Origin: Alphaproteobacteria bacterium
GTDB taxonomy: Bacteria; Pseudomonadota; Alphaproteobacteria; SMXP01
Length of the DNA stretch: 64,000 bases
Reading direction: 5' to 3'
NCBI GenBank assembly: GCA_028285305.1
Contig: JANQPV010000014.1
Coordinates: 124,001 to 188,000 of the forward strand
The notes below the pieces were generated by a model. That model saw only the letters and a list, made by a program, of their open reading frames with translations, was not told the origin of the DNA and made no database searches. The first letter of the stretch is position 1, and the number at the start of each line of letters is the position of its first letter. The position numbers were made by a program, and so were the translations under genes. Of this stretch, positions 54,390-62,816 are shown in pieces.

Positions 54390-56777
54390 CTAGAATTGGC
54401 CTTTCAATTCAATTCCCCAGGTGGGAGGCTCGTTAATGAAGCCAACCAGATTGTTGAAGTCGATACCACCTGTCAGAGAAAGGTCGTTCGTGATGTTTCG
54501 TCCGAACGCCGCGACTTCGTACTGGCCTTCGTTCCAGGCATAGCCTGCGCGAAGACCGCCCTCTAACAAGAAGCCATCGTTGAACTCTGCGGAGTCATAA
54601 AGGAAGAAACTCACTTTGGTTCTTAACGCCCAATCCGTGTACATAAAGAACTCGCTGGACCCACCTCTCACCGGAATGCCGTAGCGCGCCGTCCAGTTTG
54701 CAATCCATCTTGGCGCCTGCGGGAGGCGGTTGCCGTCAAGAATTGCGTTACCGTTTACGTCGAGCGGATCCAAGACCGTGCAAGGCGTGATCGGCGCTCC
54801 GCAAGGAGCAGTGGTCAGATTCGGATCATCGATCTCGGTGAAGTTATAGCTGGTTCCCATGGTAAGGAACAAATTCTCAAGAGGAGCGACCTCAGCTTCC
54901 AACTCGAAGCCGTACCCTTTTGTTTCGTCAGCATTGATCAGCGTGTTGAAGTTACCGGCGCCACCAACGGCCGTCAGTTGCTGATCGTTAATCTTGTAAT
55001 AGAAACCTGTCATATTGAGACGGGCGCGATTACCAAACAAGTCCGCCTTGAAACCAGCTTCATAAGACATGATTGTTTCGGTGTCGCCCACACTAATGGA
55101 CGCGTTGACCAAGTCCTGGGAGTCGGGAATTCCATCGGCATTTAGGTCCGCCGCAAAGAAACCGATCCGTCCCTGGATGCTGGGCGCGCGGAAACCTTTG
55201 GCGACACGAGTAAATAAGAGCACATCTTCAGTGGCTTCGTACGAGAGGCTTGCATCCCACGATATGACCTCATCGTCTGTCTCTACAGGAGCAGGCGTGA
55301 TCGGGCCGCCAAACTCCAAGAACGCAGGCCTTGTATCTATAGGCCGGGACGCCTCAAAATCCTTCGTTTCATCCGTATACCGAACGCCGCCGCGCAGATT
55401 GAGCTGTTCGGTTAGATCGATATCTACCGAGGCAAACACTGCCCACGAGTTCGTCTTTTGATTCTGGAAGGCTTCAGCGACGGGATCTTCGACACCGGCT
55501 TGAATGGCTGTGTCTCCAAAATCGAAAGTCTCGATGTCGACGTTCTCATAGAAGTAGAAGAACCCTACTTGAGCATCAACTCGGCCCCACTCGTTGGACG
55601 AGAGCCGAAGCTCTTGGGTAAATTGATCCAGGTGCGGAATATTGTCCTGGGTGTCCGCTCGGAAGGGGATAATCCCCGGACCACCGACGGCAGGAGGCGT
55701 TGCCTCAAATCCGTCGCCGAACAAATCGCCGATACCGCCGTCGATGTCGCCGCGAGTGAAGATTTCAACGTTCTCGTAGCCTGAAATTGAGGTTAGCGTG
55801 ACGGAGCCGAAGTCATACTCCAAATTGGCGATACCGCCGAATTCGTTGACTTCCTGAAAGTTGGGGCTGTCCTGATAGACTTCGTCCCGCTCAAAGTCGG
55901 CGAGCGTACCGCCTGTAAATCCAGGATTGGTCTGATTTACCTGGTAACTATCAACGATCCCATCATCACTTCCGTCCGCAATGTTGGCTCGGAACACCCG
56001 CGCTGTACCGCGGAGACGTCTTGCGTGGACATTGAACAGGCCGGAAAATTTGTCATTCGGTTCGAACAGCAATTGAAGCCGAGCTGCGAATTCATCGAAC
56101 CCTTCTAAGGCATCTTCTTCTTCAAATCCCACCGCTACGTTATCGACCCAGTCGTCCCTGCGTTGGAACAGTACGGATGCCCGGCCGGATGTAACATCGT
56201 TCAAGGGACCGCCGACAGCGCCCTCTACATTGATTGCGTTAAACCTTCCGTACCCAACCTTACCGTAGCCGCTGAACTCTTGGCTGGGCTTGACCGAATC
56301 GAACTTCACGATACCGGCCGGCGTGTTCCGTCCAAAGAGCGTGCCTTGAGGGCCCCGAAGAACTTCGACGCGCTCCAAATCGAAAAGCGGGAAGCCCTTG
56401 AGAATTGGGTTCTCGAGGATGACGTCATCGTAGACCAAGGAAACGGGCTGGGATGAGTTCAGGTCGAAATCGGTGTTGCCGAGTCCTCTAATATAGAATC
56501 TTGGAAACGCTCTGCCGAAGGACGATTCGATTTGCAAACTAGGAATGCGTGCGGACAAAAAACGGATATCTAATCCGCCTGACGCTAAAACGTCCAACTT
56601 TTCGCCGCTTACCGTTGCAACGGAAACCGGGATATCTTGAACGTTCTCCGCCCGTTTCGTCGCCGTTACGACAATTTCATCAATCTGTGCGAAGGAGACG
56701 CCAACGGACCCCGCCAGAAGCGCTGCGGTTGCGGTTGACGCCACCGCAAACTTTCGAAACCTTTTACCTATCACCAT
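54390..56777 (-). CDS. TonB-dependent outer-membrane receptor, predicted purine-related substrate
   Basis: 795 residues. Signal peptide cleaved near SFA-Q (about residue 30), directly followed by a TonB-box-like IDEIVVTATKRAENVQDIPV and the plug domain (to ~165: RVEVLRGPQGTLFGRNTPAG). The rest is a 22-strand-type barrel with YEAGFKADLFGNRARLNMTG and RYGIPVRGGSSEFF, ending in the C-terminal Phe (GIELKGQF) needed for BAM assembly. Takes up a bulky ligand using TonB energy. The ligand is not shown by sequence, but the gene lies inside the purine locus and carries the same TTGT-N2-ACAA operator as the purine operons, so nucleosides, nucleotides or poorly soluble purines are reasonable candidates. 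Confidence 0.92.
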   Translation of the reverse strand: MVIGKRFRKFAVASTATAALLAGSVGVSFAQIDEIVVTATKRAENVQDIPVSVATVSGEKLDVLASGGLDIRFLSARIPSLQIESSFGRAFPRFYIRGLGNTDFDLNSSQPVSLVYDDVILENPILKGFPLFDLERVEVLRGPQGTLFGRNTPAGIVKFDSVKPSQEFSGYGKVGYGRFNAINVEGAVGGPLNDVTSGRASVLFQRRDDWVDNVAVGFEEEDALEGFDEFAARLQLLFEPNDKFSGLFNVHARRLRGTARVFRANIADGSDDGIVDSYQVNQTNPGFTGGTLADFERDEVYQDSPNFQEVNEFGGIANLEYDFGSVTLTSISGYENVEIFTRGDIDGGIGDLFGDGFEATPPAVGGPGIIPFRADTQDNIPHLDQFTQELRLSSNEWGRVDAQVGFFYFYENVDIETFDFGDTAIQAGVEDPVAEAFQNQKTNSWAVFASVDIDLTEQLNLRGGVRYTDETKDFEASRPIDTRPAFLEFGGPITPAPVETDDEVISWDASLSYEATEDVLLFTRVAKGFRAPSIQGRIGFFAADLNADGIPDSQDLVNASISVGDTETIMSYEAGFKADLFGNRARLNMTGFYYKINDQQLTAVGGAGNFNTLINADETKGYGFELEAEVAPLENLFLTMGTSYNFTEIDDPNLTTAPCGAPITPCTVLDPLDVNGNAILDGNRLPQAPRWIANWTARYGIPVRGGSSEFFMYTDWALRTKVSFFLYDSAEFNDGFLLEGGLRAGYAWNEGQYEVAAFGRNITNDLSLTGGIDFNNLVGFINEPPTWGIELKGQF

Positions 56778-57229
56778 TTTCCCCTTTTTCTTTCAATCGG
56801 CTTCCGGTCTTGCCCACCTTGCCGATCACCAACGTTATGGCTTTTGCCGCACCTCGCCAAAGATGCTGACACCATTTGTTTCATGGTTAACGCTCAGATC
56901 AATACTGACGCCGCCCCAATTGGATTGTCAACAATCCGGCTTCCACACCGTCAACAATTAGATTTTGCCGTGCAACCACGATCAACGACTGGAGGATAAA
57001 AGTGAACGCGTCTGTCTGTTGAGCATCTTTTGATATGCATTCTGAGAAAAACTGCCAAAAATTTCACCAGAACCAGCTCCCAAGACACTCCATCTCAACC
57101 GATTTCGTCAATTGGAAAGCTCCATCAATGAGAGAAATCCGCTCCCTCAGTGGGTAACAACCGGCGAAGTGTTGCAGTTGCCACACACTTTTTGGCCGTT
57201 GGATTGCGCGTCTTTGCCACTTGTTCGCG
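56778..57229. other. Intergenic region upstream of TonB receptor gene
   Basis: 452 bases between the receptor start and the VOC gene stop. It holds the operator-like palindrome at 56922 and a CGTCAACAATTAG half-site-like repeat near 56948. On the minus strand the palindrome contains TTGACA, a consensus -35. The part from 57000 to 57229 shows no gene or clear structure. Confidence 0.5.
56922..56937. promoter_or_regulatory. Candidate GntR/FCD operator (site 3) overlapping a -35
   Basis: GGATTGTCAACAATCC: 7-bp arms GGATTGT and ACAATCC with two central bases; core TTGTCAACAA at 56925-56934. 145 bases upstream of the TonB receptor ATG. Read on the minus strand it includes TTGACA, so bound protein would cover the presumed -35. 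Same core as 45240 and 53076. Confidence 0.55.
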
Positions 57230-57625
57230 CTAGTTCGAGTATTGGATCAGATCCCACTTGTTGCCGAATTCATCTTCAAAAACGACGACTTTGCCGTAGG
57301 CCTCCTGTCTCGGCTCCTCCAAGAAGTGGACGCCGCTCGCCAGAAATGCGACATAGTCCCGGTCAAAGTCATCCGTCTGCAGAAAGAGTCCAACGCGATC
57401 CCCGGTTTGGCTACCAATGCGATCCTTTTGGATTTGCGTCATTGCCTTAGCCAAGAGAATCTTGGTTTCAGCATCTGTTGAGGGCGACACGACCACCCAG
57501 CGCTTGTCTTCGCTCAAAGGCGTGTCTTCCACCAAAGTGAAGCCGAGTGTGCTGACAAAATATGAAATCGCGCTGTCGTAGTCCGGCACGACCAATGTTA
57601 CCAAAGAGAGGGCACGGCTTACCAT
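57230..57625 (-). CDS. VOC/glyoxalase-fold protein
   Basis: 131 residues from the ATG at 57625, overlapping the SDR stop by seven bases. One vicinal-oxygen-chelate module pair: LVTLVVPDYDSAISYFVSTLG and GVHFLEEPRQEAYGKVVVFE, ending DEFGNKWDLIQ, a typical VOC pattern with Glu as likely metal ligand. Substrate unknown. Coupled to the SDR upstream. Confidence 0.8.
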   Translation of the reverse strand: MVSRALSLVTLVVPDYDSAISYFVSTLGFTLVEDTPLSEDKRWVVVSPSTDAETKILLAKAMTQIQKDRIGSQTGDRVGLFLQTDDFDRDYVAFLASGVHFLEEPRQEAYGKVVVFEDEFGNKWDLIQYSN

Positions 57626-58398
57626 CGGCTTTGCGCGGACATGCCCCCGTCGACCACCAGATTCGATCCGGTGATCCACTCCGCCGCATCGCTCAAGAGG
57701 AAGAGTACGGCATTTGCGATATCACTCGGTTTTCCCAGTCTCGTCAAAGGTGCCTTCTCCTTCCAACGGGTCACACCCTCGGGCCATTGGTTCTCTAGTC
57801 CCTCCCGGTGGATCAGGCCAGGCGATACCGCGTTTACACGAATGTCATGCTCTCCTAACTCAAGCGCCGCCGCCCGTGTGAGCATTAGTAGTCCTGCTTT
57901 GCTCGATGCATAATGACTGTGCCCGACAGCGGGATCCATGCCCTCAATCGAGGCTATATTCACAATCGATCCCGTAATTTTCCTCCGTATCCACCTCTTT
58001 GAAATCTCTTGAATGATCAGATGGCATGCCGTCAGATTTGCAGAAAGAACATCGTGCCATTCCTTTTGCGGCAATTCGGCGTAAGCGGATATTGGTTGGA
58101 GCGCTGCATTGTTCACGACCATAGTGGGAAACTCGCCCGCATCTTCTAGAGCGTCGAACATTGCAGCTATCGCACCGGTTTCGGTCAGGTCTGCTTGATA
58201 AAGACGCGTCTTTGCACCAATAGAGGTCGCCGCACTCACCGCCGTTTCCGCACGTTGGGAGTCCGAGCGATAATGCACAATGACATTTGCTTTTGCGCGC
58301 GCCAGATCAGCGGCAATCCCTTTGCCGATGCCGCCACTTGCACCTGTCACAAGCGCCCAACGATCCTTCAAACCAAAGTGAGTTGTTTCAAATCCCAT
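57619..58398 (-). CDS. Short-chain dehydrogenase/reductase
   Basis: 259 residues from the ATG at 58398, which has GAGAGG upstream. Classical SDR: cofactor motif TGASGGIGKGI (about 18-28), NNAAL, catalytic Ser in IVNIASIEG, YASSK (YxxxK, about 165), and C-terminal ITGSNLVVDGG. The Arg after the second strand (HYRSDSQ) suggests NADP(H). Divergent from the cupin gene; forms an operon with the VOC gene. Substrate unknown. Confidence 0.88.
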   Translation of the reverse strand: MGFETTHFGLKDRWALVTGASGGIGKGIAADLARAKANVIVHYRSDSQRAETAVSAATSIGAKTRLYQADLTETGAIAAMFDALEDAGEFPTMVVNNAALQPISAYAELPQKEWHDVLSANLTACHLIIQEISKRWIRRKITGSIVNIASIEGMDPAVGHSHYASSKAGLLMLTRAAALELGEHDIRVNAVSPGLIHREGLENQWPEGVTRWKEKAPLTRLGKPSDIANAVLFLLSDAAEWITGSNLVVDGGMSAQSRW

Positions 58399-58445
58399 AG
58401 AGGAACCTCTCATTTATTGCGCCAAAGTGTGATTGGCCCACATAT

Positions 58446-58457
58446 TGACGACCGTCA
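58446..58457. promoter_or_regulatory. Short palindrome in SDR/cupin divergent region
   Basis: TGACG-AC-CGTCA, 5-bp arms, in the 141-base gap between the divergently transcribed SDR and cupin genes. May be an operator; too short to be sure. Confidence 0.3.
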
Positions 58458-58539
58458 GGTAATTGCGGAAAGTACGTGTCGGTCCAATTCGATCCGATAT
58501 CTGATCCTTACGTCCGATAGACAGGCAAACGTCACGCGC

Positions 58540-58896
58540 ATGATCTTCAAAAACCCTAACACACAAGAGTATTGGTTCGAAGAAGGCCTTTTTGTCAAAG
58601 AGCTGATGAACAGTCCGGAAAATGACCGTGTTTCCGTCGCTCGTTGCCGCTTGCCCGCCGGCAAGCAGACCAGGTGGCACTCCCTTACCGTCACGGAATG
58701 GTACCTAATCCTTGAGGGTCAGGGGCGCTTGGAACTTGGGAGCGCTCCGCCGATTCAAGTGTCTGCAGATGATTGCGTCGAGATTGCCCCTGGGGAATCC
58801 CAACGCATCAAAAACATCGGAGACACTGATTTGATCTTCCAATCGGTCTGCATGCCAAGATTTACGCCTCAGAGCTTTTCCTTGCTGGAAACCTAA
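58540..58896 (+). CDS. Single-domain cupin protein
   Basis: 118 residues from the ATG at 58540; the frame is open further upstream but overlaps the SDR gene on the other strand. Cupin motif 1 is TRWHSLTVTEWYLILEGQG (His and Glu present, second His of HxH missing) and motif 2 is DDCVEIAPGESQRIKN, with Gln where many cupins have His. So metal binding is probably weak or altered; this pattern recurs in a group of small cupins ending VCMPRFTP. Followed after 14 bases by the amidohydrolase gene. Function unknown. Confidence 0.8.
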   Translation: MIFKNPNTQEYWFEEGLFVKELMNSPENDRVSVARCRLPAGKQTRWHSLTVTEWYLILEGQGRLELGSAPPIQVSADDCVEIAPGESQRIKNIGDTDLIFQSVCMPRFTPQSFSLLET

Positions 58897-58910
58897 CCAC
58901 AAGACGAACT

Positions 58911-60275
58911 ATGAATTCTTTCCTCTTACAGAGCCTCACCGTGTTCTTGCTCACCGTTGTATGGGGCGGCTTGGAAGCCGCCTCTTCTGCCGAACCTGCG
59001 TCTCTCCTGGTTAAGAACGCGCTTGTCGTCACGATGAATCCCAATAGGAACATTATCGAAGACGGTGTTGTCGTCATACGTCAGAACAAAATCATTGCGG
59101 TTGGGGATGCGAATATTTCCGGTCAGTACACACCTGATGAAACGATCGATGCCGAAGGCGACATTTTGATCCCTGGCATGATCAATCTCCATAATCATGT
59201 ACCCATGGTCGCATTTCGCGGTTTGGCCGAAGACGGCTATACGGTCGGCGAGCGGTTGTTCAATTTTTTCTTTCCGCTCGAGAAAGCGCTTCTCGACAGA
59301 GAGCTTATCTTCGTATCCGCCCGTCACGCGGTGATGGAGATGGCCTTGGGGGGCGTACTTGGCGAAACCGTGATTGGCTTTCCCGTCGTTGATGCGCCGG
59401 AGCCCTATGGCGGGCTGGCCTATGCGGAGAAATTTATTCAAGAGTATCTGAACGACGATCTCATTACACCGGCCGTCGCACCGCACGCCCCTTATACCGT
59501 GTCGCCGCAAAAGCTCCTGGAGGCAAAAGCGCTTGCGGACAAGTACGATGTTCCGATTCTTATGCATATGAGTGAATTCGAGGATGAGCGCCAGCGTACG
59601 CGAGAGGAGTTCGGTGAGATTCCGGCGGACGTGACGATTATTCAGTATCTGGACCGTATTGGCTTTTTGAGCGACCGCCTTTTGGGCGCTCACGTCGTGT
59701 ATACGGATCAAACCGATGTCGCCCTCTTAAAGGACAGGGGCGTTGGCGTCGCGCACAATCCCAAAGCCAATACCAAAGATATGTCGGGCCTCGCGGCAGG
59801 CTGGGAAATCTATAAGTCTGAGGCAGCTATCGGATTGGGTACGGATGGGCCTATGAGTTCCAATCAGATGGATATCTTGTCCGTTATGCAATATGGCGCC
59901 AGAGTTGCACGCATCCGCCAAGGTACGGGCAAACCCTTTAAACCCGTTGAGCTCGTTGAAATGGCGACTTTGGGCGGCGCGCGCGCTCTCGATATGGAAG
60001 ACGAAATCGGATCGATCGAGGTTGGCAAGCTCGCCGACTTGGTCTTGATCGACACCAAAGCCGCCAACATGCAGCCGAACTATGACGTGTACGCCACTCT
60101 CGTTTACGCGGCCTATCCCACGAATGTAAAAACAACGATCGTCAATGGACAGATCATTGTCAAGGATCGCGAAATTCTGACATTTGACGTGTCCGCCCAT
60201 CAAGAACGATGGGCCAAAATCCAAGACCGGGTTTCGACATTTGCGGAGACGCTGACAGCCAGCGACTCCGAATGA
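58911..60275 (+). CDS. Exported amidohydrolase (MTA/SAH deaminase-like) with apparent internal deletion
   Basis: 454 residues with a signal peptide (about 1-27, ending EAASSA), so likely periplasmic. Amidohydrolase ligands: HNH at 94-96, His219 in LMHMSEF, His in GAHVVY and Asp in LGTDGPMSS. Closest to 5-methylthioadenosine/S-adenosylhomocysteine deaminases. Around residue 149 the text goes VMEMALGGV directly to LGETVIGFP; relatives have about 25 more residues here, including the strand GxTTxxDMY. The reading frame is intact, so it is an in-frame deletion that removes a barrel strand and helix. The protein may be inactive or altered. A link to adenosine-like compounds suits the locus. Confidence 0.82.
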   Translation: MNSFLLQSLTVFLLTVVWGGLEAASSAEPASLLVKNALVVTMNPNRNIIEDGVVVIRQNKIIAVGDANISGQYTPDETIDAEGDILIPGMINLHNHVPMVAFRGLAEDGYTVGERLFNFFFPLEKALLDRELIFVSARHAVMEMALGGVLGETVIGFPVVDAPEPYGGLAYAEKFIQEYLNDDLITPAVAPHAPYTVSPQKLLEAKALADKYDVPILMHMSEFEDERQRTREEFGEIPADVTIIQYLDRIGFLSDRLLGAHVVYTDQTDVALLKDRGVGVAHNPKANTKDMSGLAAGWEIYKSEAAIGLGTDGPMSSNQMDILSVMQYGARVARIRQGTGKPFKPVELVEMATLGGARALDMEDEIGSIEVGKLADLVLIDTKAANMQPNYDVYATLVYAAYPTNVKTTIVNGQIIVKDREILTFDVSAHQERWAKIQDRVSTFAETLTASDSE

Positions 60276-60292
60276 GTCCGATCCGACAAGCG

Positions 60293-61648
60293 CTAGCGGA
60301 CCTGTCGCCCTTGAACCCAGACCGCGGTAACGTTGTCGGGTGCCGCCCCGTAGATGATCTTTTGAAGGATGTCTTCTGGGCCGTCCAAAGAGGGCCAGCC
60401 GACAATATTCGAGTGTGCTGACTTGATGTCGACAATGAAGGCGTCAAAACAATAGCCCGGCTCAAATCGACCCGCCTTCAAATCCAAAGCGGCCGCGCCC
60501 CCCGCCGTCGCCATCCAAAACGCCTCGCGAAAATCAATCCGGGCGCCCGAGGAACCTCGCATTGCACCGTCCAATGATGGGTCGACCCCCTCCTCCAAAG
60601 CCCGTGAACTGGTGACCGCGACGGCGATATTGTTCAAGAGGCTTGGACTGGGTCCGCCGGCAATGTCCGTCCCTAAACCAACATTTACGCCCTCGTCTAG
60701 GGCCATACGGGCCGGAAACACAGCATTTGAAAAATAGTAGTTTGAGAGCGGACAATGAGCGACGCTCGCATGCCGTTTCCTCATCAACGCCATATCCCCC
60801 TTGTCTGCCAATGTGCAATGGGCAAGAATCGTCTTGTCCGTCAGCAGACCAAAGGCATCCAGACTAGCTGTGTCCCTTTTCCCATGTCGATCCAGGACAT
60901 ATTGATGTTGCCAGTCGCTTTCTGAACAATGGGTTTGTACGTGGCACCCGAACTCCTGCGCAATGGCACTCAGCCCCCGCAGCATATCGTCAGTACAGCT
61001 GGGAATGAAGCGCGGCGTCACTACCGGATGGATCAGGTCGCCACCTCTCTGATTTAGGGACCGCACATAATCGATGAATGCTCTTGTTTCCTCGAGGCTC
61101 TTTTGCGTACCGGCGTCGCGATAAAATTCTGGACACTGATCCGGATTGTCCATCGCAACTTTGCCAACATAGGCGCGCTGTCCCAAATCAAGGCAGATGT
61201 CCGCGAGCAGTTGCGTCGCCTCTAGATGAATGGTGCCGAAATAGACCGCAGTCGTGGTGCCATTTGCCAACAGAGTTGAAACCAAGGACCGATAACTCGT
61301 TTCTGCGAATTGGAGATCTGCATACTTTGCTTCGAGGGGAAACGTGTGCTTTTGAAGCCATTGTTCAAGCGGCAAGTGCAACGCCTTGCCCAGTTGCGGC
61401 CATTGGGGGGCGTGGATATGAAGATCGATCATTCCGGGCAGTAAGTATTGTCCATCTTCAAGCTCCAGGAAACCCTTTTGTTCGCGTGCCGAAGCCAGCC
61501 TATCCGTATACGCCTTATCTTCCGGAGTAAGAACGTCTGCAATAGAGCCAGAGGGAGACGCCTCTATCAGCGCGTCTTCTAAGATTTCGATCCGTCCGCA
61601 TTCGGCAGCGTGGATCAGCGTGCCTAAAATCGAAGATACTTTCCGCAT
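60293..61648 (-). CDS. guaD: Guanine deaminase
   Basis: 451 residues, amidohydrolase family. Zn ligands in GMIDLHIHAPQWPQLGKAL (HIH) followed by LEQWLQKHTFPLE, a GuaD hallmark; THCSESDWQHQYV; LAHCTLAD; and GLGTDIAGGPSPSLL with the Asp. Converts guanine to xanthine for XdhAB. Convergent with the amidohydrolase gene (17 bases) and divergent from the LLM gene. Confidence 0.95.
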   Translation of the reverse strand: MRKVSSILGTLIHAAECGRIEILEDALIEASPSGSIADVLTPEDKAYTDRLASAREQKGFLELEDGQYLLPGMIDLHIHAPQWPQLGKALHLPLEQWLQKHTFPLEAKYADLQFAETSYRSLVSTLLANGTTTAVYFGTIHLEATQLLADICLDLGQRAYVGKVAMDNPDQCPEFYRDAGTQKSLEETRAFIDYVRSLNQRGGDLIHPVVTPRFIPSCTDDMLRGLSAIAQEFGCHVQTHCSESDWQHQYVLDRHGKRDTASLDAFGLLTDKTILAHCTLADKGDMALMRKRHASVAHCPLSNYYFSNAVFPARMALDEGVNVGLGTDIAGGPSPSLLNNIAVAVTSSRALEEGVDPSLDGAMRGSSGARIDFREAFWMATAGGAAALDLKAGRFEPGYCFDAFIVDIKSAHSNIVGWPSLDGPEDILQKIIYGAAPDNVTAVWVQGRQVR

Positions 61649-61702
61649 TCGGTCACTCTACTTGGGGAGGTCTCCCTTCGCCAAATAAATTGAGGTGATA
61701 TC

Positions 61703-61723
61703 CCACGTTTTCGCCCAACGTGG
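61703..61723. promoter_or_regulatory. Inverted repeat between guaD and LLM genes
   Basis: CCACGTT-N7-AACGTGG, perfect 7-bp arms, in the 136-base divergent promoter region 55 bases upstream of guaD and 62 upstream of the LLM gene. It differs from the TTGT-N2-ACAA motif, so a different regulator is implied. Confidence 0.45.
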
Positions 61724-61784
61724 TTTGCAGCCGCGCAAAAATATACCAAGATTGACGCTGTGATCATCGGATGGAGGACTAAGA

Positions 61785-62816
61785 ATGTTTCCAGAGCTTG
61801 GGTTCTACACGCTGGCTGGTGCGCCGAAGTCGCCCCGCGACCTTATCGGCGAGGTGCAAATGGCCGAGGACTTAGGGTTAGGTGCCGTGTTCATTTCAGA
61901 ACGCTTCGACAAAAAGGAAGCAGCCACCATTAGTGGGGCGGCAGGTGCGGTTTCCAAGACCATGCGAATCATTACAGCGGCGACGAACCACAATACCCGG
62001 CACCCGATGGTGACGGCGTCTTTCGCCACAACCATGCACTTTCTGACGGGCGGTAGATTTACCCTAGGGATCGGCCGGGGGGTCCCCCTTTTGCAGGATG
62101 CGCTTGGCATTCCGCGGATCAAGACGGCGGAAATGGAAGATTTCGCTCTGGTTATGCGCCGGCTCTGGCGCGGGGAAACGATTATGGGTCACAAGGGGCC
62201 CATGGGTGAGTATCCATTTCTGAGAATCGATCCAAGCTATGATGAAGATATTCCCCTTGGACTGGTGGCGTTTGGCCCCAACTCTCTGGCGCTCGGGGGG
62301 CGCGTGTTCGATGATATCATTCTGCACACGTTCTTTACGGACGAGACCACGGAGAAAAGTGTGCGTATCGTCAAGCAGGCCGCCGAGCAGGCAGGGCGAG
62401 ACCCGGGCCAAGTAAGAGTTTGGTCTTGCTTTGCGACAATCGGTGATCATATTCCGGAACCTCTCAGACTCAAGAAGTCGGTCGGCCGCCTTGCCACCTA
62501 TCTGCAAGCATACGGGGATTTAATGGTGCGCACGAATGATTGGGACCCTTCGGTTTTGGAACGCTTCAGGGCAGACCCAATGGTGAGCAGCTTCCCCGGT
62601 GCCATCGACGGGACGCAAACCACCACCGAGCAGTTTGAACATATCGCTACTCTGATCCCCGAAGAATGGTTGGCTCCGTCTGCGACTGGATCTCCCGAGC
62701 AATGTATTGCGGCCGTGAAGAACCAAATGGCGCTTGGCTGCGACGGTGTTATCTTACACGGCGCAACGCCATCAGAGTTGGAACCCATCATCGCAGCCTA
62801 TCGTTCCGTGTCGTGA
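61785..62816 (+). CDS. Luciferase-like (LLM) flavin/F420-dependent oxidoreductase
   Basis: 343 residues with a strong GGAGG before the ATG. Bacterial-luciferase-like TIM barrel: LGFYTLAGAPKSPRDLIGEV, AEDLGLGAVFISERF, ITAATNHNTRHPMVTAS, LTGGRFTLGIGRGVP, and a C-terminal SPEQCIAAVKNQMALGCDGV. Resembles the group annotated as probable F420-dependent oxidoreductases of the MSMEG_2249 type, from memory; FMN is the alternative cofactor. Substrate unknown. Divergent from guaD. Confidence 0.85.
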   Translation: MFPELGFYTLAGAPKSPRDLIGEVQMAEDLGLGAVFISERFDKKEAATISGAAGAVSKTMRIITAATNHNTRHPMVTASFATTMHFLTGGRFTLGIGRGVPLLQDALGIPRIKTAEMEDFALVMRRLWRGETIMGHKGPMGEYPFLRIDPSYDEDIPLGLVAFGPNSLALGGRVFDDIILHTFFTDETTEKSVRIVKQAAEQAGRDPGQVRVWSCFATIGDHIPEPLRLKKSVGRLATYLQAYGDLMVRTNDWDPSVLERFRADPMVSSFPGAIDGTQTTTEQFEHIATLIPEEWLAPSATGSPEQCIAAVKNQMALGCDGVILHGATPSELEPIIAAYRSVS

